From Elusimicrobiota bacterium (lineage in GTDB: Bacteria; Elusimicrobiota; Elusimicrobia; UBA1565; UBA9628), in assembly GCA_030696455.1 (NCBI GenBank), contig JAUYSH010000110.1, positions 1 to 64,000 on the forward strand: DNA of 64,000 bases, given 5' to 3'. The first letter of the stretch is position 1. Every line of letters starts with the position of its first letter. Positions 46,863 through 58,083 of this stretch are shown piece by piece. The notes under the pieces are model-generated. The model worked only from the letters and a program-made list of their open reading frames with translations, searched no databases and was not told where the DNA came from. The position numbers were made by a program, and so were the translations under genes.

Positions 46863-47942
46863 CTACGATTGTGCGGGCGCCATGTGCCGCTGCATCAGGC
46901 GACGAAGGTCCTCGGGGTCCATCGAGTGCGCCATGGCTTCCTGGAAGGTGATCTTCTGCTTGAAATAGAGGTCGGCGAGGGACTGGTTCATCGTCTGCAT
47001 GCCGGACTTGCCGCCGGTCTGGATCGCGACCTGGATCTGCTCGACCTTCTGCTCGCGGATCAGGTTGCGGATCGCGGAATTGACGATCAAGGTCTCGCAG
47101 GCCAGAACGCGCCCGGTGCCCGTCGCGTGGCTGAGCAACTGCTGGCAGAGCACGGCCTGAAGGACGAAGGAAAGCTGAACGCGGACCTGATCGAGCTGGT
47201 GCTGAGGGAAGACATCGATGATGCGGTTGATCGTCTGGGCGCAGTCCGTGGTGTGCAAAGTGGCGAGGACCATATGGCCGGTCTCGGCGATGTTGAGCGC
47301 GGCCTGGATGGTCTCGAGGTCGCGCAGCTCGCCGATGAGGATCACGTCGGGGTCCTGGCGCAGGATGTGGCGCAGCGCCGCGCCGAAGGTCACCGTGTCG
47401 GAGCCGACCTCGCGTTGATTGATGACGGACTTCTTATGCGTATGCACGAATTCGATGGGGTCCTCGATCGTCACGATGTGCGCGGCGCGCGTCTCGTTGA
47501 TGAAGTCGATCATGCTGGCCAAGGTCGTGGACTTGCCCGAGCCGGTCTGGCCGGTGACGAGGATGAGGCCCTTGGGGAGCTTCATGATGTCGAGGATCGA
47601 CTTGGGCATGCCGATCTCCTCGAAGGTCTTGAAGGAGTTCGGGATCGCGCGGACGGCGGCGCCGACGGAGCCGGTCTGGCGGTACACGTTCATGCGCACG
47701 CGGCCGATGCCGCGCAGGTTGAAGGCGAGGTCGAGCTCGTTGGACGCCTCGAAGCGCTGGCGCTGCTGGTCGTTGAGCAGCGAGTAGATCAAGGTCTGAG
47801 CCATCTCGCTGTTGAGCTTCTCGAACGGGGTCGGCAACAGGGCGCCGTCGATGCGCAGGGTCGGCGGGGCCCCCACCGTGAGATGGAGGTCGGACGCGCC
47901 GCGCTCGTGCATCAGCAGAAACAGCTCTCCCATCGAGACCAT
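46863..47942 (-). CDS. pilT: Twitching motility ATPase PilT
   Basis: ERGASDLHLTVGAPPTLRIDG; VTGQTGSGKSTTLASMIDFIN; GELRDLETIQAALNIAETGHMVLATLHT. Confidence 0.95.
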   Translation of the reverse strand: MVSMGELFLLMHERGASDLHLTVGAPPTLRIDGALLPTPFEKLNSEMAQTLIYSLLNDQQRQRFEASNELDLAFNLRGIGRVRMNVYRQTGSVGAAVRAIPNSFKTFEEIGMPKSILDIMKLPKGLILVTGQTGSGKSTTLASMIDFINETRAAHIVTIEDPIEFVHTHKKSVINQREVGSDTVTFGAALRHILRQDPDVILIGELRDLETIQAALNIAETGHMVLATLHTTDCAQTINRIIDVFPQHQLDQVRVQLSFVLQAVLCQQLLSHATGTGRVLACETLIVNSAIRNLIREQKVEQIQVAIQTGGKSGMQTMNQSLADLYFKQKITFQEAMAHSMDPEDLRRLMQRHMAPAQS

Positions 47943-47956
47943 GCTCGCTCCTTGAC

Positions 47957-49738
<1,782 letters not shown>

Positions 49739-49876
49739 TTCGCTATAAGGTTACGGTCCACGGCGGTCTTTGTCAAGGCCGGGCGCAGGAAGGGGCATAT
49801 TAATAAGAAGTGAACGCTGGAAGCTATCAAGCTTTGCCATACCGAGCTTCCGCGTCGGCCGCTCGCGACCGACGGC

Positions 49877-51985
49877 TCATATCCCCGAATCGATGGTGTC
49901 CGAGCCGAACGTCCCGTCGTCCTCGGCGGGCGGCCGCAGCTCGCCCGAGTCGGGCAGGGGCAGGAGCGGCACCTCCTTGGGCTCCTCGACGACGCGGCGG
50001 CGGGGCGCAGCCTTTTTGACCGGCTTGGGCTTCCTGACCTTCGGCGCTTCGGGAGGCGGCGATCCGGCCAGCATCTGGCGGGCCTCGATGTTCTTGCCCA
50101 TGACGATGCCGTTGCCGTCGATCTCGAAGAGGTAAAGCGCGCCCTTGCCGGCGGAGGACCCCGGAACCAGGCGATACTCGACGAGCACCGTGTTCTCCCC
50201 CGTCGTGCTCGCGTTCCACTCCTCAGTGCCGGCGCCGGGGCTCGCGGTGTAGGAGTATTGAAGCCAGCGGCCGACGCTGCCGCGGTCGCCGTCGAGAGGG
50301 AAGTCCTTGACGGCCTCGATCGCCGCGAGGTGCTCGGCCGGCGGGCCGGGCGGCGGCGCGGGCTCGACCATCTGCGGCTTGGCGGCGGGAGGCGGCTCGT
50401 CGGCGACCACGCCGATCGGGGCCTGGCCGTCGTCGAGCATCGTCATCTGACGCAGGTCGTCCTTCGGCTGGCGCATGAAAACGACGCCGAGCACGACGAG
50501 CAAGGTAACGAGAACACCGCCGGCGATCAGGAACGCCTTGTTGCCGCGGCCGGGCTTCTTGATCTCTCCCGTCGGCGGCGGGGGCTCGGGCTTGGCGAAG
50601 CGCGCGGAGGCGGCGGCGTCCGGGGAAGAGGCCTCGACGCCGCCCATCCGGACCAGCGTCGTCGGAGGCTCCGAGGTCGCCATGTCGCCGGTGCCCGCCA
50701 TGTCGCCGCCGAGCAGGTCGGGCACGGGCTGGGTTCGGCTGAGCGTGTTCGGGGGGGCCGATATCGGCGTCGGAATCGGCGGCGGCTGCGCGGGCAAGGC
50801 GAACGGATTGGGGATCTCGGCGGTAGCCGGCGGCGGCGCCATGACCGGGATCGGCGGAGGCGCGACGACCGGCGCGGGTTCCGGAGGCGCGACGACCGGC
50901 GCGGGTTCCGAAGGAACGATCGGCGCGAAGGCGGCCGGCGGCGGCGGGATCTGAGCCGGCGGCGGCGGAATTTCGACCGCCGCCTCGGCGACCGGCTCGA
51001 TTTTGAATTCCGGGACCGGGTTGGACGACGGCGCGGAAGCCGCTTCGCCGGCGCCGAGGACCTTGAAGGACTTGACCGTCGGGATGATCTTGAACGATTT
51101 GGCCTTGCCGAACGGCTTGCGCGTTTCCGGGGCCGGGACGGGCGCCTCGGCCGGCGCGACGGCCGGGGCGGATGGAAGCTCGACGGAAGGGGCCGGCGCG
51201 GGCGCTGTGAAGGAGGGTATTTCCGGCAGCGGCGGGGGAGTCGGCTCCGCCGGCGCGGGCGTGAACGAGGCGCCGCCGAACGTCGGGAAGGCGGCTGGGC
51301 CGGCGACGGGCGCTTGCGGCCACTCGGCCGGCGCCTGCGCCGCGGCCTCGGCCGGGACTGCGGCGACGGGCGGAGGGCCGCCGGGAATCGGGGGCGGCGC
51401 CGGCGACAGAAAAGTCTTTTGCGGCGCCGCCGCGGCGGCGGATTCCGCCGCCGTCGCCGAAGGAGGAGCCTCCGGAGGCTGGATGCCGCGCGCGCGCAGT
51501 TCGAGATCCTTCGCGGCCAGGCGCCGGGTCAGATCGGTGTGGCCGGCCTCGAGTTCCGAGACATGCCGATACATGGCCTCGAGCCGCGCCGTCAGCTCCG
51601 AAATTGTCTCCCGCGCGTCGCGCGACGCGGCTTCGTTGTCCGCGGCGCGGGGGGCGAGAATATCGTTGAAGCCCTTCTTGAAGCCCGCGTCCTGAAACAG
51701 CTCCTCGGCGAAGGACGAGGAGAATTCATCGTCCCCGATCAAACCCGCGGATTCGATCTGAAGCTGGTCGAGAAGACCGGTGCTGGAAGGAAAATCATCG
51801 ACCGGACCGGGGCCCCCGGAGGTTATCCCGGCCAGCTCCGCCAGCTCGCCCGCCGGGGTCCAGGCGCCGCCCGCGGAATCACCCGCGCAGACGAGGGTGC
51901 CCGAATCGAGGCCGGGCAGGCCGGAGACGGCCTCCTTGTCGAAGGGGCCGAGGATGCGCGATTCCTTATAAACCCAATACTTCAC
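49877..51985 (-). CDS. GYF_2-like N-terminal domain protein with long Pro/Ala-rich region and one TM
   Basis: MKYWVYKESRILGPFDKEAVSGLPGLDSGTLVCAGD; APPEPAPVVAPP repeats; TM KAFLIAGGVLVTLLVVLGVVFM. Confidence 0.72.
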   Translation of the reverse strand: MKYWVYKESRILGPFDKEAVSGLPGLDSGTLVCAGDSAGGAWTPAGELAELAGITSGGPGPVDDFPSSTGLLDQLQIESAGLIGDDEFSSSFAEELFQDAGFKKGFNDILAPRAADNEAASRDARETISELTARLEAMYRHVSELEAGHTDLTRRLAAKDLELRARGIQPPEAPPSATAAESAAAAAPQKTFLSPAPPPIPGGPPPVAAVPAEAAAQAPAEWPQAPVAGPAAFPTFGGASFTPAPAEPTPPPLPEIPSFTAPAPAPSVELPSAPAVAPAEAPVPAPETRKPFGKAKSFKIIPTVKSFKVLGAGEAASAPSSNPVPEFKIEPVAEAAVEIPPPPAQIPPPPAAFAPIVPSEPAPVVAPPEPAPVVAPPPIPVMAPPPATAEIPNPFALPAQPPPIPTPISAPPNTLSRTQPVPDLLGGDMAGTGDMATSEPPTTLVRMGGVEASSPDAAASARFAKPEPPPPTGEIKKPGRGNKAFLIAGGVLVTLLVVLGVVFMRQPKDDLRQMTMLDDGQAPIGVVADEPPPAAKPQMVEPAPPPGPPAEHLAAIEAVKDFPLDGDRGSVGRWLQYSYTASPGAGTEEWNASTTGENTVLVEYRLVPGSSAGKGALYLFEIDGNGIVMGKNIEARQMLAGSPPPEAPKVRKPKPVKKAAPRRRVVEEPKEVPLLPLPDSGELRPPAEDDGTFGSDTIDSGI
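50855..50908 (-). repeat. Two perfect 27-bp tandem copies within the Pro/Ala-rich CDS
   Basis: cggaggcgcgacgaccggcgcgggttc x2. Confidence 0.9.
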
Positions 51986-52044
51986 TCGATGCTAGGGTAG
52001 CTTCCCGGTGTTACATTTTCAAGGCTGCCCTCCCCCTCAAAAGG

Positions 52045-52050
52045 TAAAAT
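52045..52050 (+). promoter_or_regulatory. -10 box TAAAAT, 6 nt upstream of the ATG at 52057
   Basis: aaggTAAAATcggctcATG. Confidence 0.55.
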
Positions 52051-52056
52051 CGGCTC

Positions 52057-53451
52057 ATGATCCTCCGGCCCTTCTACCTCGCGTGCCTGGCGCACGGCTC
52101 TTACCTGCTCGGCGACGAGAAGACGGGGGTCGCGGTGATCGTCGACCCGCAGCGCGACGTCGACGTCTACGTCGAGGAGGCCGCCAAGCTCGGCCTGCGC
52201 ATCGAGCACGTGCTGCTCACCCACTTTCACGCGGACTTCGTGGCCGGGCACCTTGAGCTGCGCGACCGCTGCGGCGCGAAGATCCATCTCGGAGCGCGCG
52301 CGCGGGCGGATTACGCGTTCTCCCCCCTCGCGGACGGCGCGCGCCTCGAGTTCGGCTCTCTCGGGATCGGCGTGCTCGAGACCCCGGGGCATACGCCCGA
52401 GGGCGTCTGCCTGACGGTGTTCGATCTGGCCGCCGACCGGGACAAGCCCAAGGCCGTGCTCACCGGCGACACCTTGTTCATCGGCGACGTGGGACGTCCG
52501 GACCTGATGGCCTCGGTCGGATTCAAGGCGGAGGATCTCGCGGGCATGCTCTACGATTCGCTTCAGACGAAGCTGATGACCTTGCCCGACGAGACTCTCG
52601 TCTATCCCGCCCACGGGGCGGGCTCCGCCTGCGGCAAGAACATGTCCGACGAGCGGGTCTCGACGATCGGCGAGCAGAAGCTCTACAACTACGCCCTGAA
52701 GGCGCGCTCCCGCGAGGAGTTCATCGGCCTCGTGACCGAGGGCCAGGCCGAAGCGCCCGGCTACTTCTCCCGCGACGCCGAGATGAACCGCCGCGAGCGC
52801 TCCACCCTCGACGCCGCCCTCGCCGCCCTGCCCGAGCTGGCCCTCCCGCAAGCCGAGAAGGCCGTCCTCGGAGGGGCGCTGCTCCTCGACACGCGCGATC
52901 CCGCCGACTTCTCGGGCGCTCATTGGCGCGGGGCGGTCAACATCGGCCTCGACGGCAAATTCGCGAACTGGGCGGGCTCGGTGCTCGACGCCGGCATAGC
53001 GCTCGTGATCGTCGCCGACCCCGGGCGGGAAAAAGAATCGGTCTTGCGTCTGGCCCGCGTGGGCATCGACCGCGTGGCCGGCGTCCTGAAGGGCGGCATG
53101 CGGGCGCTCGACGCCCGCCCCGACCTCGTGGCGCGCACGCCGCGCGTCACCGCCCGGGCTCTCGCCGAGCGGCTCTCCGGCGGCAACGCCCCGCTCGTCG
53201 TGGACGTGCGCACCGACGCGGAGCGCGCGGCGGGCTTCGTCGCCGGCAGCGTCCACCTGCCGCTGGCGCAATGGCCGCGGCGACTGGCGGAGGTCCCCAA
53301 GGGGCGCCCTGTCGCCGTCTACTGCGCGGGCGGCTACCGCTCCTCGATCGCCGCGAGCCTGCTGCGCTCGGCGGGGCACGACGACGTCACCGACCTCGTC
53401 GGCGGCTTCGGCGCCTGGCGCGAGCAATCCCTGCCGACGGCTCTCTCCTAA
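52057..53451 (+). CDS. MBL-fold hydrolase with two rhodanese domains (persulfide dioxygenase/ETHE1-like)
   Basis: LLTHFHADFVAGHLELRDRCGAKIHLG; LTGDTLFIGDVGRPDL; C-term rhodanese VAVYCAGGYRSSIAASLL. Confidence 0.88.
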   Translation: MILRPFYLACLAHGSYLLGDEKTGVAVIVDPQRDVDVYVEEAAKLGLRIEHVLLTHFHADFVAGHLELRDRCGAKIHLGARARADYAFSPLADGARLEFGSLGIGVLETPGHTPEGVCLTVFDLAADRDKPKAVLTGDTLFIGDVGRPDLMASVGFKAEDLAGMLYDSLQTKLMTLPDETLVYPAHGAGSACGKNMSDERVSTIGEQKLYNYALKARSREEFIGLVTEGQAEAPGYFSRDAEMNRRERSTLDAALAALPELALPQAEKAVLGGALLLDTRDPADFSGAHWRGAVNIGLDGKFANWAGSVLDAGIALVIVADPGREKESVLRLARVGIDRVAGVLKGGMRALDARPDLVARTPRVTARALAERLSGGNAPLVVDVRTDAERAAGFVAGSVHLPLAQWPRRLAEVPKGRPVAVYCAGGYRSSIAASLLRSAGHDDVTDLVGGFGAWREQSLPTALS

Positions 53452-53459
53452 ACGACGAA

Positions 53460-53507
53460 GGGAACTATCCTTGAGGATAGTTCCCTTCCAACTGTCCGTG
53501 AGGACAG
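53460..53507. repeat. Family B pair of hairpins between convergent genes
   Basis: gggaactatcc-ttga-ggatagttccc and ctgtcc-gtga-ggacag. Confidence 0.9.
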
Positions 53508-53511
53508 CCCG

Positions 53512-53997
53512 CTATTCTCCGGCGCGCTCGGTTTCGCCGATGACGCTGAAGTCGAGGCCCGGCTCGGCGGCCTCCGTCACCTTCTGCTCGATCTGGTTCT
53601 GATAAGCGATCGAGTAGCGCGCGTAGGGGATCGCCTCGAGGCGGGCGCGCGTGATCGGCTTCTGGGTGGCCTCGCATAGGCCGTAGGTCCCGTTGTCGAT
53701 CTTGCGGATCGCGGATTCGACCATGTCGAGGGTGGTGCGCTCGTTGTCGGAGAGCTCGAACATGAGCTCCTTCTCGATGGACTGGCTCGCCTGATCGACG
53801 GAGTCGCCGTTGTCCACCTCGCCGATGCTCTGCTTGCGGACCGTGCGCAGGATGTCGTCGCGCATCTCGACGAGCTCGGCGCGGATCGCTTTGATCTTAG
53901 CCGGCGTGAGCCACGCCAAATCTTTAGCGGAAGACCCCGCGGCGGCTTTCGCCTTGGCGGGGGATTGAGCGGCCTTCTTCACGAGTTTTTTCGTCAT
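53512..53997 (-). CDS. TraR/DksA family protein with mostly lost zinc-finger cysteines
   Basis: DNGTYGLCEATQKPITRARLEAIPYARYSIAYQ; Lys/Ala-rich N-terminus; SD ggagg. Confidence 0.82.
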   Translation of the reverse strand: MTKKLVKKAAQSPAKAKAAAGSSAKDLAWLTPAKIKAIRAELVEMRDDILRTVRKQSIGEVDNGDSVDQASQSIEKELMFELSDNERTTLDMVESAIRKIDNGTYGLCEATQKPITRARLEAIPYARYSIAYQNQIEQKVTEAAEPGLDFSVIGETERAGE

Positions 53998-54069
53998 AAC
54001 GCCTCCGGAAAATCGGAACGAGATAGTATATGAGAATGCCCGACGGGCGCAAGGCCCAGACGTTCTATT

Positions 54070-55551
54070 CTAAGGCAGTCGGCCGGCGGCGTCCCTGAGA
54101 CGGGAGACGACCATGTCCTTGCCCATGATCTCGAGCATGAGGAACAAGGTCGGTCCCTCGGTCCGGCCGCTGACGGCCACCCGGATCGGATGGAAGACCT
54201 GGCCGTTCTTGAGCCCCTTGTCCGCGACGAATTGCCGGATGCGGGCCTCGAGGGCCTTGTCCTCGAACGGAGAGAAGGACTGCAACGTTTCGGCGAGGCC
54301 GAGCAGAACCTCCTTGGCCCCGGGAGCCTTGAGAACCTTGTCGAACGCCTTCGGGTCGAAGGCGACCGGCTTGTAAAAGAACTCGATCAAGGTCGGGATG
54401 TCGGAGAGCAGCTTGAACTTCTCGTGCTCGAGGGCGACCACGCGCTTGAGCTCCGGGCCGGGGAGGCCGATGAGGCCCGCCTTTTCCAGGAAAGGCTTCG
54501 CCAAGGCCACCAGCTCGTCCACGGAGGTTTGGCGGATATACTCGCCGTTCATCCAGTTGAGCTTGACCGTGTCGAAGGTTGCGGGGCTTTTCTGGCAGCC
54601 CGCGAGATCGAACTTGGAGATGAGGTCCTCGTCGGTGAACAGCTGCTGGGACTCGGTGGTGGACCAGCCGAGCAACGCCAGGTAGTTGCGCATCGTGTGC
54701 GGCAGATAGCCCTGATCGCGATACTCGAGCACCGAGGTCGCGCCGTGGCGTTTGGAGAGCTTCGAGCCGTCGGGGCCGAGGATCATGGACAGGTGGGCGA
54801 ACAGCGGCGGCTGCCAGCCGAGGGCGTAGTAGATCTGGATCTGCGACGGCGTGTTGGACAGATGCTCGTCGCCGCGGACCACATGCGTCATCTCCATGAG
54901 GTGGTCGTCGATGACGCAGCAGAAATTGTAGGTCGGGCCGTCGGTCGTCTTCCAGATGACGAGGTCCTGCTGCAGATTGTTTTCGAAGGAGACCTTGCCG
55001 CGGATCTGGTCGTCGACGATGGTGGCACCCTCGGTCGGCATCTTGAAGCGGATGGAGAACTTCTTGCCGGCGGATTCCTGCTCCGCGCGCTGCGCGGGGC
55101 TGAGAGCGCGGCACTTGCCCGGATAGCGCGGCGGGCGCTTCTCGAGCTGCGCGACGCGCCGGTACTCGTCGAGCTCCTCCTTGGTGCAGTAGCACCGGTA
55201 GGCCTTTCCCTCGCTCACGAGCTTATCGAGATGAGTCCGATAGATGGAAACGCGCTGCATCTGGAAGTACGGCGAATACGGGCCCTTGTCGGTCTTCCCG
55301 TCGAGGGGGCCCTCGTCCCAGTCGAGGCCGAGCCATTTCACCGAGTCCAGGATGGCGGTCACCGAGTCGTCGGTCGAGCGGACTTCATCGGTGTCTTCTA
55401 TGCGCAGTATGAAATCGCCTTTGTGACGGCGCGCGAAGAGCCAATTATAGAGCGTCGTGCGCGCGCCTCCGATGTGCAGAAATCCCGTCGGGGACGGCGC
55501 GAAGCGCGTCCGCACCTTCACTGAACGGGGTTCGGTGCGATCTTCTTTCAT
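54070..55551 (-). CDS. gltX: Glutamate--tRNA ligase
   Basis: RTRFAPSPTGFLHIGGARTTLYNWLFAR; PDGSKLSKRHGATSV. Confidence 0.95.
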   Translation of the reverse strand: MKEDRTEPRSVKVRTRFAPSPTGFLHIGGARTTLYNWLFARRHKGDFILRIEDTDEVRSTDDSVTAILDSVKWLGLDWDEGPLDGKTDKGPYSPYFQMQRVSIYRTHLDKLVSEGKAYRCYCTKEELDEYRRVAQLEKRPPRYPGKCRALSPAQRAEQESAGKKFSIRFKMPTEGATIVDDQIRGKVSFENNLQQDLVIWKTTDGPTYNFCCVIDDHLMEMTHVVRGDEHLSNTPSQIQIYYALGWQPPLFAHLSMILGPDGSKLSKRHGATSVLEYRDQGYLPHTMRNYLALLGWSTTESQQLFTDEDLISKFDLAGCQKSPATFDTVKLNWMNGEYIRQTSVDELVALAKPFLEKAGLIGLPGPELKRVVALEHEKFKLLSDIPTLIEFFYKPVAFDPKAFDKVLKAPGAKEVLLGLAETLQSFSPFEDKALEARIRQFVADKGLKNGQVFHPIRVAVSGRTEGPTLFLMLEIMGKDMVVSRLRDAAGRLP

Positions 55552-57200
55552 ATCGAACTCTCCAACAACTCTTGGGCATGTTTGCGGGAAGCGCCCGTCG
55601 GCTTGCCGCCGAGCATCGTCGCGACGGTCTCAAGGCGCTCGGCTCCGCCGAGCCGGTCGACGCGCAGGCGCGTGCGGCCGGCGGCGACGTCCTTGACGGC
55701 GTGAAAGTGGTTCTGCGCGAAGCAGGCGACCTGAGGCAGGTGCGTGATGCACAGCACCTGACGGCCTTTCGCCAGCGCGGACAGGCGCTCGCCGACGGCG
55801 TGGGCGACCTCGCCGCCGATGCCGGCGTCGACCTCGTCGAAGACGAGCAATGCCGTTCGGTCCGCCTTCGCGAAGACGGTCTTGAGAGCGAGCATGACGC
55901 GCGAGAGCTCGCCGCCGGAGGCCGCGCTCTTCACCGGACGGGGCGGTTCGCCGGGATTGGGCGCCAGCAGGAACTCCACGGCGTCCGCGCCGGTCTTCGA
56001 CCAGCTTCCCTCCTCCATCTCGACGGCGCACGAGAAGCGGGCGTGCGGAAGACCCAGAACCTTGAGCTCCTTGAGGGCGGCGGCGTCGAGCTTCCTGGCG
56101 GCCTTCACGCGCTTGTCGTGGGCCTCGCCGGACAGGCGCGCGAGCTCCGCCTCGGCCTTCGCGAGTTCCTTGCGCGTCTTCTCGAGGTGGGCGTCGGCGT
56201 TGATCAGGCCATCGAGCTCGACGGCCAGGCGCTCGCGCGTCTCGAGCACCGCGGACAGGGTCACGCCGTGCCGCTTCTTGAGGCGCGCCAGGACGTCCTG
56301 ACGGGCCAGCAACGCGTCGAGGGCGGCGGGGTCGGCCGAGACCGCGTCGCGGTAATTCCCGAGCTCGCGGGCGACCGAGCCGGCGGCGACATGCGCGCCC
56401 TCGAGCTCGGTGTGGAGGCTTCCCGCGGCGGGATCGAGCTTGGCGAGCTCGGAGACCGCCCGGGAGGCCTTGAGCAGGCGCGCCACGGCGGCGTTCTCCT
56501 CGGCGTAGAGCAGGCCGTAGGCCGTGTCGGCGAGTCCGCGCAGGCGCTCGGCGTTCTTCAGGCGGGGGAGGCTTTCCTCCAGCGCCTCGTCTTCTCCCAT
56601 ACGAAGCCTCGCGCCGTCGATCTCCTCGACCTGGAAGCGCAGCAAGTCGGCGCGCCGCTCGCGCTCCGCCTCGGACAGCGAGGACGCCTCGAGGCGGACC
56701 CGGAGGCCCGACCACGCCGCGTAGGCCTCGGCCAGCGTGACGCGCTCGGCGTCGAGGCCGCCGAAGCGGTCGAGCAGCTCGAGCTGGGAGGCGGCCTGCA
56801 GCAAGGTGCGGCTTTCGTGCTGGCCGTGGAAGTCCGCGAAGTGGTCCCCGACGCGGCCCAAGGCGGCCACCGGGGCGGGACGGCCCGCGATCATCGCGCG
56901 CGTGCGGCCGGTGGCATCGAGCTCGCGGCGCAGCTCGACGGCCTTGCCGTCGAGGCCGAGCTCACGGCGCAGGTCGGCCGGGACGTCGGCGGCGTCGACG
57001 AGACCCTCGACCTCCAGGCGCTGCGCTCCCGCGCGAAGCCAGGACGAGGAGCCGCGCCCGCCGAGGAGAAAGCCCAAGGCCTCGAGCAGGATGGACTTGC
57101 CCGCTCCGGTCTCGCCGGTGAGCGCGGTAAATCCCGGTCCAAGCTCAAGTTCGACCTTCTCGGCCACCGCGAAATTGAGGACCTTCAGGCGCCTGAGCAT
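55548..57200 (-). CDS. recN: DNA repair protein RecN
   Basis: GFTALTGETGAGKSILLEALGFLLGGR; HGQHESRTLL; LLVFDEVDAGIGGEVAHAVG; QVLCITHLPQVA. Confidence 0.95.
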   Translation of the reverse strand: MLRRLKVLNFAVAEKVELELGPGFTALTGETGAGKSILLEALGFLLGGRGSSSWLRAGAQRLEVEGLVDAADVPADLRRELGLDGKAVELRRELDATGRTRAMIAGRPAPVAALGRVGDHFADFHGQHESRTLLQAASQLELLDRFGGLDAERVTLAEAYAAWSGLRVRLEASSLSEAERERRADLLRFQVEEIDGARLRMGEDEALEESLPRLKNAERLRGLADTAYGLLYAEENAAVARLLKASRAVSELAKLDPAAGSLHTELEGAHVAAGSVARELGNYRDAVSADPAALDALLARQDVLARLKKRHGVTLSAVLETRERLAVELDGLINADAHLEKTRKELAKAEAELARLSGEAHDKRVKAARKLDAAALKELKVLGLPHARFSCAVEMEEGSWSKTGADAVEFLLAPNPGEPPRPVKSAASGGELSRVMLALKTVFAKADRTALLVFDEVDAGIGGEVAHAVGERLSALAKGRQVLCITHLPQVACFAQNHFHAVKDVAAGRTRLRVDRLGGAERLETVATMLGGKPTGASRKHAQELLESSI

Positions 57201-57201
57201 G

Positions 57202-58083
57202 TCAGCGCTGCCCCCACTTCAGCTTGCGGCGAAGGACCTCGAAGAAGGAGCGGCCCGGCGGAAGCAGCAGGCGCAGCGGCGTCTCCGCGCGGCGCACGCG
57301 CACCTCGTCGCCGAGCTTGAGGTCGCAGCCGGGGCGGCCGTCGAGTGAGACGAGCACGCGGGGCGCCTCCCCCTCGCGGCGTTTGCCCAGGCGGATGGTC
57401 AGCGGCAGGTGCGCCGGGACGATCAGCGGCCTCTGGGTCAGCGCGTGAGGACAGATCGGCGCCACCAAGGTCACGTCGAGCGAGGGGTCGATGATCGGGC
57501 CGGAGGCCGCCAGCGAGTAGGCCGTCGAGCCCGTCGGCGTCGCCACGATGAGCCCGTCGCCGAAGTAGTCGGCCACGAAGCGCTCCCCGGAGCGCGTCGA
57601 AAGCGTGATCGCTCGCGCCTGCTCGCCGCAGCGGATGACGACCTCGTTGAGGGCGAGGTCCGGCCCGTAGACGCGCCGGCCGCCGCGCAGCACCTCCGCC
57701 GAGAGCATCGAGCGCTCCTCGACGGCGAAGCGCCCGGCGAGGACGGCGCTCACGCAGCGCTTCAGGTCCCCCGCCTCGGCCGCGGAAAGAAAGCCCAAGG
57801 TCCCGATGTTGACGCCGAGCAGCGGAATGCCGCGCGGGGCGACCTCGCGCGCGACGTGGAGCATGGTCCCGTCGCCGCCGAGCGCGATGGCGAGGTCGGC
57901 GTCGCGCAGGGAGCGCGCCGTGGGCACGCGAGCCGCCGTCACGGCGCGTACGCCGCTCTTCTTGAGAAGGGAGCGTACGAGCGCGAGGGTCCGCGACGAA
58001 TCGGGCTTGGCCTCGTTGCGAAAAACGAGGACCGACCCGAACGCCCGGACGGAGGGGATCTTGGAGAAAGTAGGTATCGCCAT
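57202..58083 (-). CDS. nadK: NAD kinase
   Basis: AIALGGDGTMLHVAREVAPRGIPLLGVNIGTLGFLS; NEVVIRCGEQARAI; ATPTGSTAYSLAASGPIIDP. Confidence 0.94.
   Translation of the reverse strand: MAIPTFSKIPSVRAFGSVLVFRNEAKPDSSRTLALVRSLLKKSGVRAVTAARVPTARSLRDADLAIALGGDGTMLHVAREVAPRGIPLLGVNIGTLGFLSAAEAGDLKRCVSAVLAGRFAVEERSMLSAEVLRGGRRVYGPDLALNEVVIRCGEQARAITLSTRSGERFVADYFGDGLIVATPTGSTAYSLAASGPIIDPSLDVTLVAPICPHALTQRPLIVPAHLPLTIRLGKRREGEAPRVLVSLDGRPGCDLKLGDEVRVRRAETPLRLLLPPGRSFFEVLRRKLKWGQR

Noticed and set aside
50855-50908. CRISPR-like short direct repeats
   Set aside because: Two 27-bp units with no spacers, inside a CDS encoding APPEPAPVV; coding low-complexity duplication.
50258-52000. 580-aa plus-strand ORF rich in Arg/Gly
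   Set aside because: Antisense to the Pro/Ala-rich GYF-like CDS; Pro/Ala codons read as Gly/Arg on the opposite strand.
57185-58083. C-terminal 299 residues of the 864-aa ComEC-frame ORF as real protein
   Set aside because: Sequence is an out-of-frame translation of nadK; kept only as a frame/overlap finding.
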